DNA of 30,959 nt from Streptococcus pseudopneumoniae ATCC BAA-960 = CCUG 49455 (lineage in GTDB: Bacteria > Bacillota > Bacilli > Lactobacillales > Streptococcaceae), in assembly GCF_002087075.1 (NCBI RefSeq), contig NZ_MWSM01000060.1, forward strand, positions 1 through 30,959, in the 5' to 3' direction. This document shows, in pieces, positions 23,216-28,535 of the stretch. A program made the translations under genes and the position numbers. Position 1 is the first letter of the stretch. Every line of letters starts with the position of its first letter. The notes below the pieces were generated by a model. That model ran no database searches. It saw only the letters and a program-made list of their open reading frames with translations, and was not told where the DNA came from.

Positions 23216-23328
23216 ACTTCATCCCCCACGTATCGATACTGCCCACAGCCAACATAGATGTACTGGCTTGGGTCAAGTTCCTCACGTTCTTCAGGCGGTT
23301 GCATTATATCTCTGTCGTAATCAAACAT
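23212..23328 (-). CDS. Small early protein, 38 residues
   Basis: ATG 23328 gives M-F-D-Y-D-R-D-I-M-Q-P-P-E-E-R-E, then Y-I-Y-V-G-C-G-Q-Y-R-Y-V-G-D-E-V, with GGAAAGGTG upstream and an ATGA overlap with the next gene. The proline-rich start and Y-I-Y-V-G block look like a shortened version of small zinc-ribbon-type phage proteins; only one Cys remains. Function unknown. Confidence 0.7.
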   Translation of the reverse strand: MFDYDRDIMQPPEEREELDPSQYIYVGCGQYRYVGDEV

Positions 23329-23463
23329 GAGCATACACCTTTCCAAGTTCCAGCACTCGTTTCACATATCTAGCCTTTGATGTTAGCCCAAGTTCCAGCA
23401 CTCGTTTTTTTCTTCATGATTGGCCAAAAGCCATACACGGTTTTCAAGTTCAATTCTAGTCAT
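23321..23463 (-). pseudogene. Small early gene split by a -1 shift at A_AAA_AAC (decayed or recoded)
   Basis: ATG 23463 reads M-T-R-I-E-L-E-N-R-V-W-L-L-A-N-H-E-E-K-N and stops at 23383 after 26 residues. The -1 frame from the run of seven A (23411-23405) reads R-V-L-E-L-G, T-S-K-A-R-Y-V, then K-R-V-L-E-L-G-K-V-Y-A-H-V to a stop at 23321. The heptamer A_AAA_AAC (23410-23404) is in the exact phase for -1 slippage. The second frame holds a 45-nt period repeat. It may be a programmed frameshift gene, or one broken by duplication and indel. Confidence 0.5.
23343..23407. repeat. 20-nt direct repeat with 45-nt period
   Basis: CCAAGTTCCAGCACTCGTTT occurs at 23343-23362 and again at 23388-23407. The 45-nt spacing keeps frame, so K-R-V-L-E-L-G occurs twice in the -1 frame of the overlapping small gene. 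Confidence 0.95.
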
Positions 23464-23479
23464 TAGCGTCTCCTTTGCT

Positions 23480-23827
23480 CTACCCCAAATACTTTTCATA
23501 GCGTGATCTTCGTGGTTCTGGCAAGGCTAGAGGCTCAGGGCGCAATCCTTGAGGCGGTTCGTTGTCGTAGGTGAAGCCTTTGAACTCTCTGCGGATATTC
23601 TTGCGGATTTCTTGTCGCTGTGCCTCTCTACCACGTTCGTATGCTTGGTTGTAACCTTGGATAATCATAGACGCAAATTCTTGCTCTTCTCGTCTTTCTT
23701 CTTCCTTCTGGCGGATTTTCTCCTCTTCCTGCTTATCCATCTGATGAGCTAGAAGCCCTGCACCGATAAATCCTAAAATCACTGCACCAGTTCCTAAAAG
23801 CTGGCTAACTAATGGTGGTTCAAACAT
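23480..23827 (-). CDS. Membrane-anchored coiled-coil early protein
   Basis: This 115-residue protein has an N-terminal hydrophobic segment (LLGTGAVILGFIGAGLLA, residues 10-27) followed by a charged coiled coil (KQEEEKIRQKEEERREEQEF) and a Pro-rich basic C-terminus. This suggests a membrane-attached protein facing the cytoplasm. It overlaps its neighbour by one base. Function unknown. Confidence 0.8.
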   Translation of the reverse strand: MFEPPLVSQLLGTGAVILGFIGAGLLAHQMDKQEEEKIRQKEEERREEQEFASMIIQGYNQAYERGREAQRQEIRKNIRREFKGFTYDNEPPQGLRPEPLALPEPRRSRYEKYLG

Positions 23828-24084
23828 TATTCTTCCTCTTCATCATCTTCTTCTGCCATATTCTGCTTAATCGCCTCACTTGGGCTCATGCCATCCAATA
23901 CATCCTTGATGACATGTGAGATGTCGTGGGTTACTTTCAACGGCTTTTCTAACTCATTAGGTAGCCCCAAAAGTTTTGTAGTTAGCAATCCAAGCGTAGA
24001 TAATTTATGTAGCTTTTTTTGTAACTGTTCAATGCGTTCAATTTTTTCCTGTTGCGCTTTGATAATTTGGTCTTTGTTAATCAT
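23827..24084 (-). CDS. Coiled-coil early protein, 85 residues
   Basis: This 85-residue helical protein (MINKDQIIKAQQEKIERIEQ) has an acidic tail of eight D/E residues and a central T-H-D-I-S-H-V-I-K-D-V-L-D-G-M. It starts 7 nt after GGAG, next to a perfect palindrome at 24099-24115. Unknown family. Confidence 0.78.
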   Translation of the reverse strand: MINKDQIIKAQQEKIERIEQLQKKLHKLSTLGLLTTKLLGLPNELEKPLKVTHDISHVIKDVLDGMSPSEAIKQNMAEEDDEEEE

Positions 24085-24098
24085 TGTTTTTCTCCTGT

Positions 24099-24115
24099 GG
24101 ATAACTCAGTTATCC
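24099..24115. promoter_or_regulatory. 17-bp perfect palindrome, possible operator
   Basis: GGATAACT-C-AGTTATCC is an 8-bp inverted repeat with a one-base centre, directly upstream of the ribosome site of the 24084 gene. The spacing is too tight for a good RNA hairpin, which favours a DNA-binding site. Confidence 0.5.
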
Positions 24116-24171
24116 CTTTCTTTTATTTAGATTAGTAGTAGTTTGTTGTAAAGTTAGTAGTTATTATTCTG

Positions 24172-24438
24172 CTATCGTGTCATCTTAACGGTTTTAGACA
24201 TTTCTTTCTTCCATGATTGACTGCCTCGATATTGCAGATAAGCATCAAAACCTTTGATTGTGACAAGCTGACCATCGTTTCTAAGGTATTTTTGTTGACT
24301 AGGTAATTTTTTCATCTCTCGCCTCATATCTCCCGCTTGTCGTTTTGAACATCCAAAGATGTGCTCTAGTTCTTCATCGTTTGCAGAAATCTTCTCGATG
24401 ATCACGTCTTTAATTCTCACGATTTGAACTGTTTCCAT
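24172..24438 (-). CDS. Small DNA-binding-like early protein
   Basis: This 88-residue protein (METVQIVRIKDVIIEKISAN) has a helix-turn-helix-like block (LEHIFGCSKRQAGDMRREMK), then L-V-T-I-K-G-F-D-A-Y-L-Q-Y-R. The layout resembles short excisionase-type or DUF771-like phage proteins, but I cannot place it firmly. GAAAGGAGC precedes the start. Confidence 0.75.
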   Translation of the reverse strand: METVQIVRIKDVIIEKISANDEELEHIFGCSKRQAGDMRREMKKLPSQQKYLRNDGQLVTIKGFDAYLQYRGSQSWKKEMSKTVKMTR

Positions 24439-24455
24439 TTTTGCTCCTTTCGTGG

Positions 24456-24510
24456 TATAATTTTCTTGAATAATTTTGTCATGCGCCTGATTGCCGTCAG
24501 GTGCTTTTTT
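24456..24510 (+). promoter_or_regulatory. Short rightward promoter-terminator unit (about 43-nt RNA)
   Basis: Extended -10 TGGTATAAT (TATAAT 24456-24461) is followed by hairpin GCGCCTGA-TTGCC(G)-TCAGGTGC and TTTTTT (24483-24510). No ORF lies between. It is head to head with the 24438 gene, as in the unit at 16576. It may also block readthrough into the next rightward gene. Confidence 0.5.
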
Positions 24511-24524
24511 GCTATCTCCTTTTC

Positions 24525-24533
24525 TGCTATAAT
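24525..24533 (+). promoter_or_regulatory. Extended -10 promoter for the 24557 gene
   Basis: TGCTATAAT with no clear -35; the gene's AAAGGAGG ribosome site lies about 8 nt after the predicted RNA start. Confidence 0.65.
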
Positions 24534-24556
24534 GAAACCAGAAAGGAGGTAATATT

Positions 24557-24796
24557 ATGACTGAAATTCACGCATGTCTTTGCGGAAATTGGGTGAACCT
24601 ATCAGCCGACGACGATTGTGTAATGGGACCAAATATGGCTAGTCCTTACATTTGGTGGGAAGAAAATGCAGAACTCTACTCACCAATTTCTAAACCTGAA
24701 GCAAACTCGATGTACCATCAGGATTATATCTACATTCACTATCGTGGCGCTGACTATCGTATCCATCCAATGTTCATTCAAATCGTTTCTAGATAA
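24557..24796 (+). CDS. Rightward small gene, 79 residues, unknown
   Basis: M-T-E-I-H-A-C-L-C-G-N-W-V-N-L, then aromatic-rich S-P-Y-I-W-W-E-E-N-A-E-L-Y-S and Y-I-Y-I-H-Y-R-G-A-D-Y-R-I-H-P-M. An own promoter and GAAAGGAGG show it is expressed against the leftward early operon. The even sequence and lack of hydrophobic segments suggest a soluble protein. It ends overlapping the convergent 24789 gene by 8 nt. I recognise it as the kind of small orphan seen in streptococcal prophages but know no function. Confidence 0.82.
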   Translation: MTEIHACLCGNWVNLSADDDCVMGPNMASPYIWWEENAELYSPISKPEANSMYHQDYIYIHYRGADYRIHPMFIQIVSR

Positions 24797-24959
24797 CTTT
24801 TTCTAGTCTGCTAGAAATGATTTCTAAATCTAAGTCGTCCAGTTTCAACTGGTCGGCTTTTTGATTTAAACGAGCTTCGATAGCTTGGTTAATTTCAAAC
24901 CATTCTATTTTTGTAAATCGGCTCCTGAATTTTAGAAATTCCTTTACTGCTTCTTTCAT
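24789..24959 (-). CDS. Small early protein, 56 residues
   Basis: ATG 24959 overlaps the upstream stop (ATGA). M-K-E-A-V-K-E-F-L-K-F-R-S-R-F, then I-E-A-R-L-N-Q-K, and an acidic helix. Its tight coupling supports it. Function unknown. Confidence 0.75.
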   Translation of the reverse strand: MKEAVKEFLKFRSRFTKIEWFEINQAIEARLNQKADQLKLDDLDLEIISSRLEKVI

Positions 24960-25099
24960 ACTGTCCTACTTTCCATTGCCCTGAGTTCTATCTCATGGCT
25001 GACTTGTCTAAATAGCTTCTCACACGCTATTTTAGCTTCTCTGTACGTTGTGTTCTCGCTGATGAAGTAATCAGCAAGTTCGATGATTTTATCTTCCAT
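24956..25099 (-). CDS. Small early protein, 47 residues
   Basis: ATG 25099 with AGGAGT upstream gives M-E-D-K-I-I-E-L-A-D-Y-F-I-S-E-N-T-T-Y-R, then C-E-K-L-F-R-Q-V-S-H-E-I. All helical. Its stop overlaps the next start by 4 nt. Function unknown. Confidence 0.75.
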   Translation of the reverse strand: MEDKIIELADYFISENTTYREAKIACEKLFRQVSHEIELRAMESRTV

Positions 25100-25146
25100 T
25101 CAGACTCCTATATCAGCCTCAAGACTGATGTAATATCCTCCTAAAT

Positions 25147-25208
25147 TGCTATAATACTCTTGACTAGGACCTCTCACCGTTTTAGTCAAAATTCCAATAG
25201 AAAGGAGG
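25147..25208 (+). promoter_or_regulatory. Promoter and conserved hairpin leader, copy 1
   Basis: Extended -10 TGCTATAAT (25147-25155) is followed at the predicted RNA 5' end by TTGACTA (25160-25166), a 16-nt loop and TAGTCAA, then AAAGGAGG (25201-25208). The 49-nt block matches copy 2 at 28081-28128 with about six differences. The inverted repeat could be a 5' hairpin or an operator. Confidence 0.75.
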
Positions 25209-25215
25209 AGATAGT

Positions 25216-25383
25216 ATGGCAAATACTCCAATAAAACCTGGAACAGATAATCAGAAACCTGGTCGCTATGTAGAGGTAGGACCTCGTGGCGGAAAAGTTA
25301 CTAATGGTCATACCGCAACTATCGGAAAAGGTGATCGGCTCCCTCCGACATCTGCTAAAGGCAACGGTTGGAAAAAAGTCTAA
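25216..25383 (+). CDS. YjzC-family small protein
   Basis: This 55-residue protein has P-I-K-P-G-T-D-N-Q-K-P-G-R-Y-V-E-V-G-P-R-G-G, then G-H-T-A-T-I-G-K-G-D-R-L-P-P-T and a final W-K-K-V. The K-P-G-x-x-x-P-G-x-Y-x-E-V/I-G and G-D-x-x-P-P-T blocks match the YjzC family (known from Bacillus; function unknown). It has its own promoter, leader and terminator. It converges on the 25380 gene with a 4-nt overlap. Confidence 0.88.
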   Translation: MANTPIKPGTDNQKPGRYVEVGPRGGKVTNGHTATIGKGDRLPPTSAKGNGWKKV

Positions 25384-25523
25384 TCTTCGTTTGCGTACAA
25401 TCGTTCAATGGTTGTACGCTTTTTCCATACACAAAAGCACATTCCCAAAAAATCAATTTGAATCCATGCTTCGGCGTAATCTTTCCCATTGCTGGCATAG
25501 TGAGTTATATAATGGTGAATCAT
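25380..25523 (-). CDS. Small early protein, 47 residues
   Basis: ATG 25523 follows AGGAGGAAGG and gives M-I-H-H-Y-I-T-H-Y-A-S-N-G-K-D-Y-A-E-A-W, then F-C-V-W-K-K-R-T-T-I-E. It looks like a small beta protein common in streptococcal phages. The rightward terminator of the YjzC gene is embedded in its last codons. Confidence 0.8.
   Translation of the reverse strand: MIHHYITHYASNGKDYAEAWIQIDFLGMCFCVWKKRTTIERLYANED
25393..25425 (+). terminator. Terminator of the YjzC gene
   Basis: GCGTACAA / TTGTACGC (eight perfect pairs, 25393-25400 with 25412-25419) then TTTTTCC, 10 nt after the stop. Confidence 0.9.
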
Positions 25524-25537
25524 TTTATTCCTTCCTC

Positions 25538-25663
25538 CTATTGAGTTACTTGAGAAGTATCATGAATGGCTTCATAGCTAAGACGCTTGAATTTTTCTAA
25601 GTCTATCTGAAAATTGATAGGCTTTTTTCTTTTCCCACTATACGGATATCGTCTTGGTCTCAT
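25538..25663 (-). CDS. MRPRR-type small protein, copy 1
   Basis: ATG 25663 with GGAGGTGAGG upstream gives M-R-P-R-R-Y-P-Y-S-G-K-R-K-K-P-I, then I-D-L-E-K-F-K-R-L-S-Y-E-A-I. The first 14 residues and the DNA under them are the same as in the gene at 28324, while the rest differs. The stretch encoding K-R-K-K is, on the other strand, the U-run of a rightward terminator. Very basic N-terminus; function unknown. Confidence 0.82.
   Translation of the reverse strand: MRPRRYPYSGKRKKPINFQIDLEKFKRLSYEAIHDTSQVTQ
25600..25628 (+). terminator. Rightward terminator embedded in the MRPRR gene, copy 1
   Basis: AGTCTATC / GATAGGCT (25600-25607 with 25616-25623) with an eight-base loop, then TTTTTT. It serves as a second stop after the YjzC unit. 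Confidence 0.75.
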
Positions 25664-25674
25664 TTCCTCACCTC

Positions 25675-25893
25675 CTAACTCGTATAAATCCCGCCATTTC
25701 TGGCAAAGGCTCGTAGTTCGTTCATCTTTCTTGTAAATTGGTAGTCGCTTGTAATCAACAACCGCTCTTTCAGCAAGCTAGACAATCCGTAATGTTTTTC
25801 TTCAAACTGTTCAATAATCTGCTGACGCTCTTTAATAGTCACTTGCTGACAAGGTGCGTCTAGACTCTGTGTCATTGCTAAATTTGAACGCAT
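25675..25893 (-). CDS. Small early protein after the helicase loader
   Basis: This 72-residue helical protein includes M-T-Q-S-L-D-A-P-C-Q-Q-V-T-I-K-E-R-Q-Q-I, then F-T-R-K-M-N-E-L-R-A-F-A-R. It starts inside the end of the DnaC-like gene (62-nt overlap). ATG 25893 has GAAAGGA about 13 nt upstream; ATG 25875 is a possible shorter start. Function unknown. Confidence 0.7.
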   Translation of the reverse strand: MRSNLAMTQSLDAPCQQVTIKERQQIIEQFEEKHYGLSSLLKERLLITSDYQFTRKMNELRAFARNGGIYTS

Positions 25894-26686
25894 TGGTCTT
25901 CATGTTTCCTTTCGTTATTCTATCTACGAGGCTTTTCTCGTAAAGTTTCTCCAAGTGATTGCCCCCGTAGTTGGTTGTAATAATCGTGTTCGTCCTGTTT
26001 TCAAGTATCTGATACAGGACTTTTTGCATCCAGTTGTTCCCCTGCTTGATTTCATCGCCTACACTTGACTCTTTGCCAAGATCGTCCAAAATCAAGTAGT
26101 CCACTTTCTGCAAGAACTGGATAGTCCGTCTTTCTTCCCACTTGGAATCCTTGTATCTAAAAGCGTCTTTCATCCGTGAGAATAGTTCCATGGAGGGAAT
26201 ATAGACCACCGAGCGCTTCAACTGGAACTTCTGGAAACTCTCGTTCAGTGTCTTAGCAATTCCAATTGCTAGATGGCTCTTCCCAACTCCAGGCGGACCG
26301 CTGATAATCGTATTCCCTTCATATCGCTCTTTCACATAGTCAACCGTCACACGTTTAGCGAAATTGACCGCCTCAGCATCTTGGTCTGTATGAATCTCAA
26401 AGCTGCCGATAGTCGCATTCTTCAAATCAGGCGGAATAATACTCTCCTTAGCAAACAAAGAGTAAGACCTTGTATTTCTAATTTGAGCCTCAGCTTGCGC
26501 CAGTTGCTCTCCTGCTTGACTGTGGATTTTCTCCTGTCCGCATTCAGGGCAATAAGTCAGCACATTCTGCGTGCAAGGGTTGACTGAGCGCCACATATAG
26601 ACTCCCTCATGCTTGGGGCATTGGGTATTCAAGGTTTCAATCTGTAAAAATCTACCCTGCAATTCATCTCTTGATACTGCTCGCAT
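25832..26686 (-). CDS. DnaC-like helicase loader
   Basis: This is a 284-residue protein. The N-terminus has cysteine pairs (C-P-K-H, C-P-E-C) suggestive of a zinc module. The AAA+ domain has Walker A G-P-P-G-V-G-K-S-H-L and Walker B Y-L-I-L-D-D-L-G-K-E, then T-T-N-Y sensor 1 and D-R-I in the box VII position. It loads the host DnaB-type helicase at the phage origin marked by the adjacent replisome organizer. It starts 9 nt after that gene's stop. Confidence 0.93.
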   Translation of the reverse strand: MRAVSRDELQGRFLQIETLNTQCPKHEGVYMWRSVNPCTQNVLTYCPECGQEKIHSQAGEQLAQAEAQIRNTRSYSLFAKESIIPPDLKNATIGSFEIHTDQDAEAVNFAKRVTVDYVKERYEGNTIISGPPGVGKSHLAIGIAKTLNESFQKFQLKRSVVYIPSMELFSRMKDAFRYKDSKWEERRTIQFLQKVDYLILDDLGKESSVGDEIKQGNNWMQKVLYQILENRTNTIITTNYGGNHLEKLYEKSLVDRITKGNMKTNAFKFSNDTESRRTLSASDY

Positions 26687-26695
26687 AGCACCCTC

Positions 26696-27538
26696 CTAGA
26701 ATCCCAGTCGTGGGTTGTAACCGTCGTCTGACAATCTTAACTCACTGCTTGGCTTCCCACTTGACCGCTTCGGTCTCTGTCTATTCTCTACCAACTCAGC
26801 AGTCACTAGACCTTTCTGTTTCCAGTCTCTCAAAATACTCTCAAGATACTTAAAGTAAGGTTTACCATTGCCCACACATTCCTTGATTGCTAACTTGATA
26901 ACCTCTTTACTATGGTCTTGCAAGAAGTATTTCAAATCCTCAATCTCAAACGGTGTTGGGTATCTGCCAAACTCTGAAAAAATCCAATCGTGAACAATCC
27001 CCAAGTCATTTTCGGGTGCGTCCTCTATACTGTATAGATTATTAGCACCAGCACCATCTGGTTCAGTAATTCTGTTTATGTAACTCTGATTAATGTAACT
27101 CTGATTAGAATCAAAGTTTTTTACTTCCGTAGGTAAAGAATTTTTACTTATGTGGTCAAAGTTTTTTACTTCCGTAGGTAAAGAATTTTTACTTATGTAA
27201 CTAGATAACCTATTTACATAAATCTTGTCGCTTTTGTTAAATTGCTTTTTTAATTCAATCAAGCCAAAATCAACTAATTCCTTTTTTCTCTTGATGATTG
27301 TAGGTTTTGATAACTGAACAAAATAATCTTTTTGTAGCTCTTCAATCGATAAATGAATATATGCTCCTTTTTCATCAATCCAGTTATTCTTCAAAGACAA
27401 TTTAAGCCTATCTTTCATAATTGAATACAAAACTTTTGCTTCCATACTTAATTCTGAAAACGCTTTGTCTTTAATCAAAACAACTGGTATTTTTATGAAG
27501 TCAAGGAAATCTTCGATGTCGTCTTTTTGTATCACCAT
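26696..27538 (-). CDS. Replisome organizer (RepA N-terminal and DnaD-like C-terminal domains)
   Basis: This is a 280-residue protein. Residues 10-120 form a winged helix of the RepA_N type (F-I-K-I-P, then L-S-M-E-A-K-V-L-Y-S-I-M-K-D-R-L). A repeated linker contains the 15-residue unit with K-N-S-L-P-T-E-V-K-N-F-D twice and Q-S-Y-I-N twice. A DnaD-like domain (about 180-245) follows: F-G-R-Y-P-T-P-F-E-I-E and G-K-P-Y-F-K-Y-L-E-S-I-L-R-D-W. It would bind the origin, likely the repeats inside its own gene, and recruit the DnaC-like loader. Confidence 0.92.
   Translation of the reverse strand: MVIQKDDIEDFLDFIKIPVVLIKDKAFSELSMEAKVLYSIMKDRLKLSLKNNWIDEKGAYIHLSIEELQKDYFVQLSKPTIIKRKKELVDFGLIELKKQFNKSDKIYVNRLSSYISKNSLPTEVKNFDHISKNSLPTEVKNFDSNQSYINQSYINRITEPDGAGANNLYSIEDAPENDLGIVHDWIFSEFGRYPTPFEIEDLKYFLQDHSKEVIKLAIKECVGNGKPYFKYLESILRDWKQKGLVTAELVENRQRPKRSSGKPSSELRLSDDGYNPRLGF
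27078..27198. repeat. Tandem repeats in the replisome organizer gene, possible origin
   Basis: A 45-bp unit starting TCAAAGTTTTTTACTTCCG occurs at 27111-27155 and, nearly complete, at 27156-27198. A 15-bp unit ATGTAACTCTGATTA occurs at 27078-27092 and 27093-27107. In-frame iterons at this place in the gene are typical of origins of Gram-positive temperate phages. Confidence 0.75.
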
Positions 27539-27577
27539 TCAACTAAATCACCTCCTATTTATAAAAATCCCCAGAAA

Positions 27578-27790
27578 CTATACACTTGAAGTGTAGTTTT
27601 TCTCGAAAAAAATTTCATCCAGTGGAATATCAACTATACGACAGAAATCTATAGCTGTAGTTATTCTCATAGGTGTATCATATCTTTCATAATCCATGTA
27701 TGTATTTCTAGAGACTCCTAATTTTTTAGCGATTTCCTCTTGAGTCATTCCTGTTTTTATTCTCGCCATTTTTAAGCTAATTTTTTGCAC
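27578..27790 (-). CDS. Small XRE-family regulator (possible Cro)
   Basis: This 70-residue protein has M-T-Q-E-E-I-A-K-K-L-G-V-S-R-N-T-Y-M-D-Y-E-R, a single helix-turn-helix. The start is GTG 27790 with GGGGGTGAG upstream. Its last codons overlap a copy of the lysogeny operator (27581-27595). Size and place in the early operon fit a Cro-type antirepressor of lysogeny, but this is inferred. Confidence 0.85.
   Translation of the reverse strand: MQKISLKMARIKTGMTQEEIAKKLGVSRNTYMDYERYDTPMRITTAIDFCRIVDIPLDEIFFEKNYTSSV
27581..27595. promoter_or_regulatory. Distal copy of the lysogeny operator
   Basis: TACACTT-G-AAGTGTA is the same palindrome found twice at 30.09-30.16 kb. A leftward -10-like TATAGT overlaps it, so repressor binding here could shut the replication genes off separately. 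Confidence 0.75.
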
Positions 27791-27802
27791 GCACTCACCC
27801 CC

Positions 27803-27988
27803 TTATCTTAATTCGTCTAAGCTGACTTCCAGTGCATCAGCGATTTTGCACATATTCGTCCACGACATCTCTTTCATCCTACCAGCCTTCAGATTTGAAA
27901 AATTAGATGGATGGACACCCGATTCCTTAGCTAAACGATACATCGACCAGCCTTTTATTTTTAATTGTTTTTCAATTTTATCCCACAT
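27803..27988 (-). CDS. XRE-family regulator
   Basis: I choose ATG 27988 (MWDKIEKQLKIKGWSMYRLA), giving 61 residues; the frame is open to 28057, and GTG 28027 after GAAAGGA is an alternative. The domain has the HTH S-M-Y-R-L-A-K-E-S-G-V-H-P-S-N-F-S-N-L-K. A perfect hairpin TGTGCTT-GAA-AAGCACA lies just upstream. It is tightly followed by the second small regulator. Role in the switch is unknown. Confidence 0.82.
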   Translation of the reverse strand: MWDKIEKQLKIKGWSMYRLAKESGVHPSNFSNLKAGRMKEMSWTNMCKIADALEVSLDELR

Positions 27989-28046
27989 CAAAAAACACCA
28001 TATGTTGTGCTTTTCAAGCACACTAAATCCTTTCTTATACAATATG

Positions 28047-28128
28047 TTGACAACCAAATGTGTTTGGGTTATAACATATCTTGACTAGGATCTCTCCCGT
28101 TTTAGTCAAAACTTCAGCAGAAAGGAGG
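28047..28128 (+). promoter_or_regulatory. Promoter and conserved hairpin leader, copy 2
   Basis: TTGACA (28047-28052), a 17-nt spacer and TATAAC (28070-28075) form a strong promoter. The leader TTGACTA...TAGTCAA then AAAGGAGG (28081-28128) matches copy 1 at 25160. Because a complete promoter already lies upstream, the leader TTGACT is not a -35 box. Confidence 0.85.
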
Positions 28129-28136
28129 TTCAAAAA

Positions 28137-28361
28137 ATGAGTAAGCTTAGCCATAAGCCAAACCACGTTGTTAAGAAACTAACCTGGGAAAATCTCGATA
28201 ATATTCTATTATCTTATTTTTCAGAGTCGACTACTGATAAACCTAGCGCAGTAATTCAGTTATCTGATTTTGAAATGTCTAAAGCTGAAATTATCGAAGA
28301 AGCAACTGCTCAAGGTTATCAAGTTATCGATAATTCTGATGGTTACTTAAAGTTTCTATAA
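28137..28361 (+). CDS. Rightward small gene, 74 residues, unknown
   Basis: M-S-K-L-S-H-K-P-N-H-V-V-K-K-L-T-W-E-N-L, then A-V-I-Q-L-S-D-F-E-M-S-K-A-E-I-I-E-E-A-T, then a C-terminal beta segment. It has a strong promoter, the shared leader, AAAGGAGG and its own terminator. It overlaps the convergent MRPRR gene by 38 nt. The expression signals suggest it is made from the prophage, as with accessory 'moron' genes. Function unknown. Confidence 0.85.
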   Translation: MSKLSHKPNHVVKKLTWENLDNILLSYFSESTTDKPSAVIQLSDFEMSKAEIIEEATAQGYQVIDNSDGYLKFL

Positions 28362-28479
28362 CGAATTTTAAAGATGATATATTTGTACGATTTACATCAA
28401 TATCTCTTTTTAACTTAGCAATCTGTCTATCAGATTGCTTTTTTCTTTTCCCACTATACGGATATCGTCTTGGTCTCAT
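28324..28479 (-). CDS. MRPRR-type small protein, copy 2
   Basis: ATG 28479 with AAAGGGGGTGAG upstream gives M-R-P-R-R-Y-P-Y-S-G-K-R-K-K-Q-S, then a coiled coil (RQIAKLKRDIDVNRTNISSL). The start is set by this ribosome site; an upstream extension to 28542 has none. Shares its first 14 codons with copy 1 at 25538. The rightward terminator hairpin lies within the gene. Confidence 0.75.
   Translation of the reverse strand: MRPRRYPYSGKRKKQSDRQIAKLKRDIDVNRTNISSLKFVIETLSNHQNYR
28417..28446 (+). terminator. Rightward terminator embedded in the MRPRR gene, copy 2
   Basis: AGCAATCTG / CAGATTGCT (nine perfect pairs, five-base loop TCTAT) then TTTTTTC. Confidence 0.92.
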
Positions 28480-28500
28480 TTTCTCACCCCCTTTCAAATG

Positions 28501-28509
28501 TGGTATAAT
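28501..28509 (+). promoter_or_regulatory. Extended -10 promoter for the DUF4145 gene
   Basis: TGGTATAAT (TATAAT at 28504-28509), about 27 nt before the start codon; no clear -35. Confidence 0.65.
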
Positions 28510-28535
28510 CAAAATAAAACGATTGGAGAAAAAAT

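Noticed and set aside
27078..27198. CRISPR-like array
   Set aside because: Only two copies of each repeat, adjacent without spacers, and in frame within a protein-coding gene.
28081..28087. TTGACT at the start of the leader as a -35 box
   Set aside because: No -10 lies 17 nt downstream, whereas complete promoters lie upstream of both leader copies; TTGACTA pairs with TAGTCAA.
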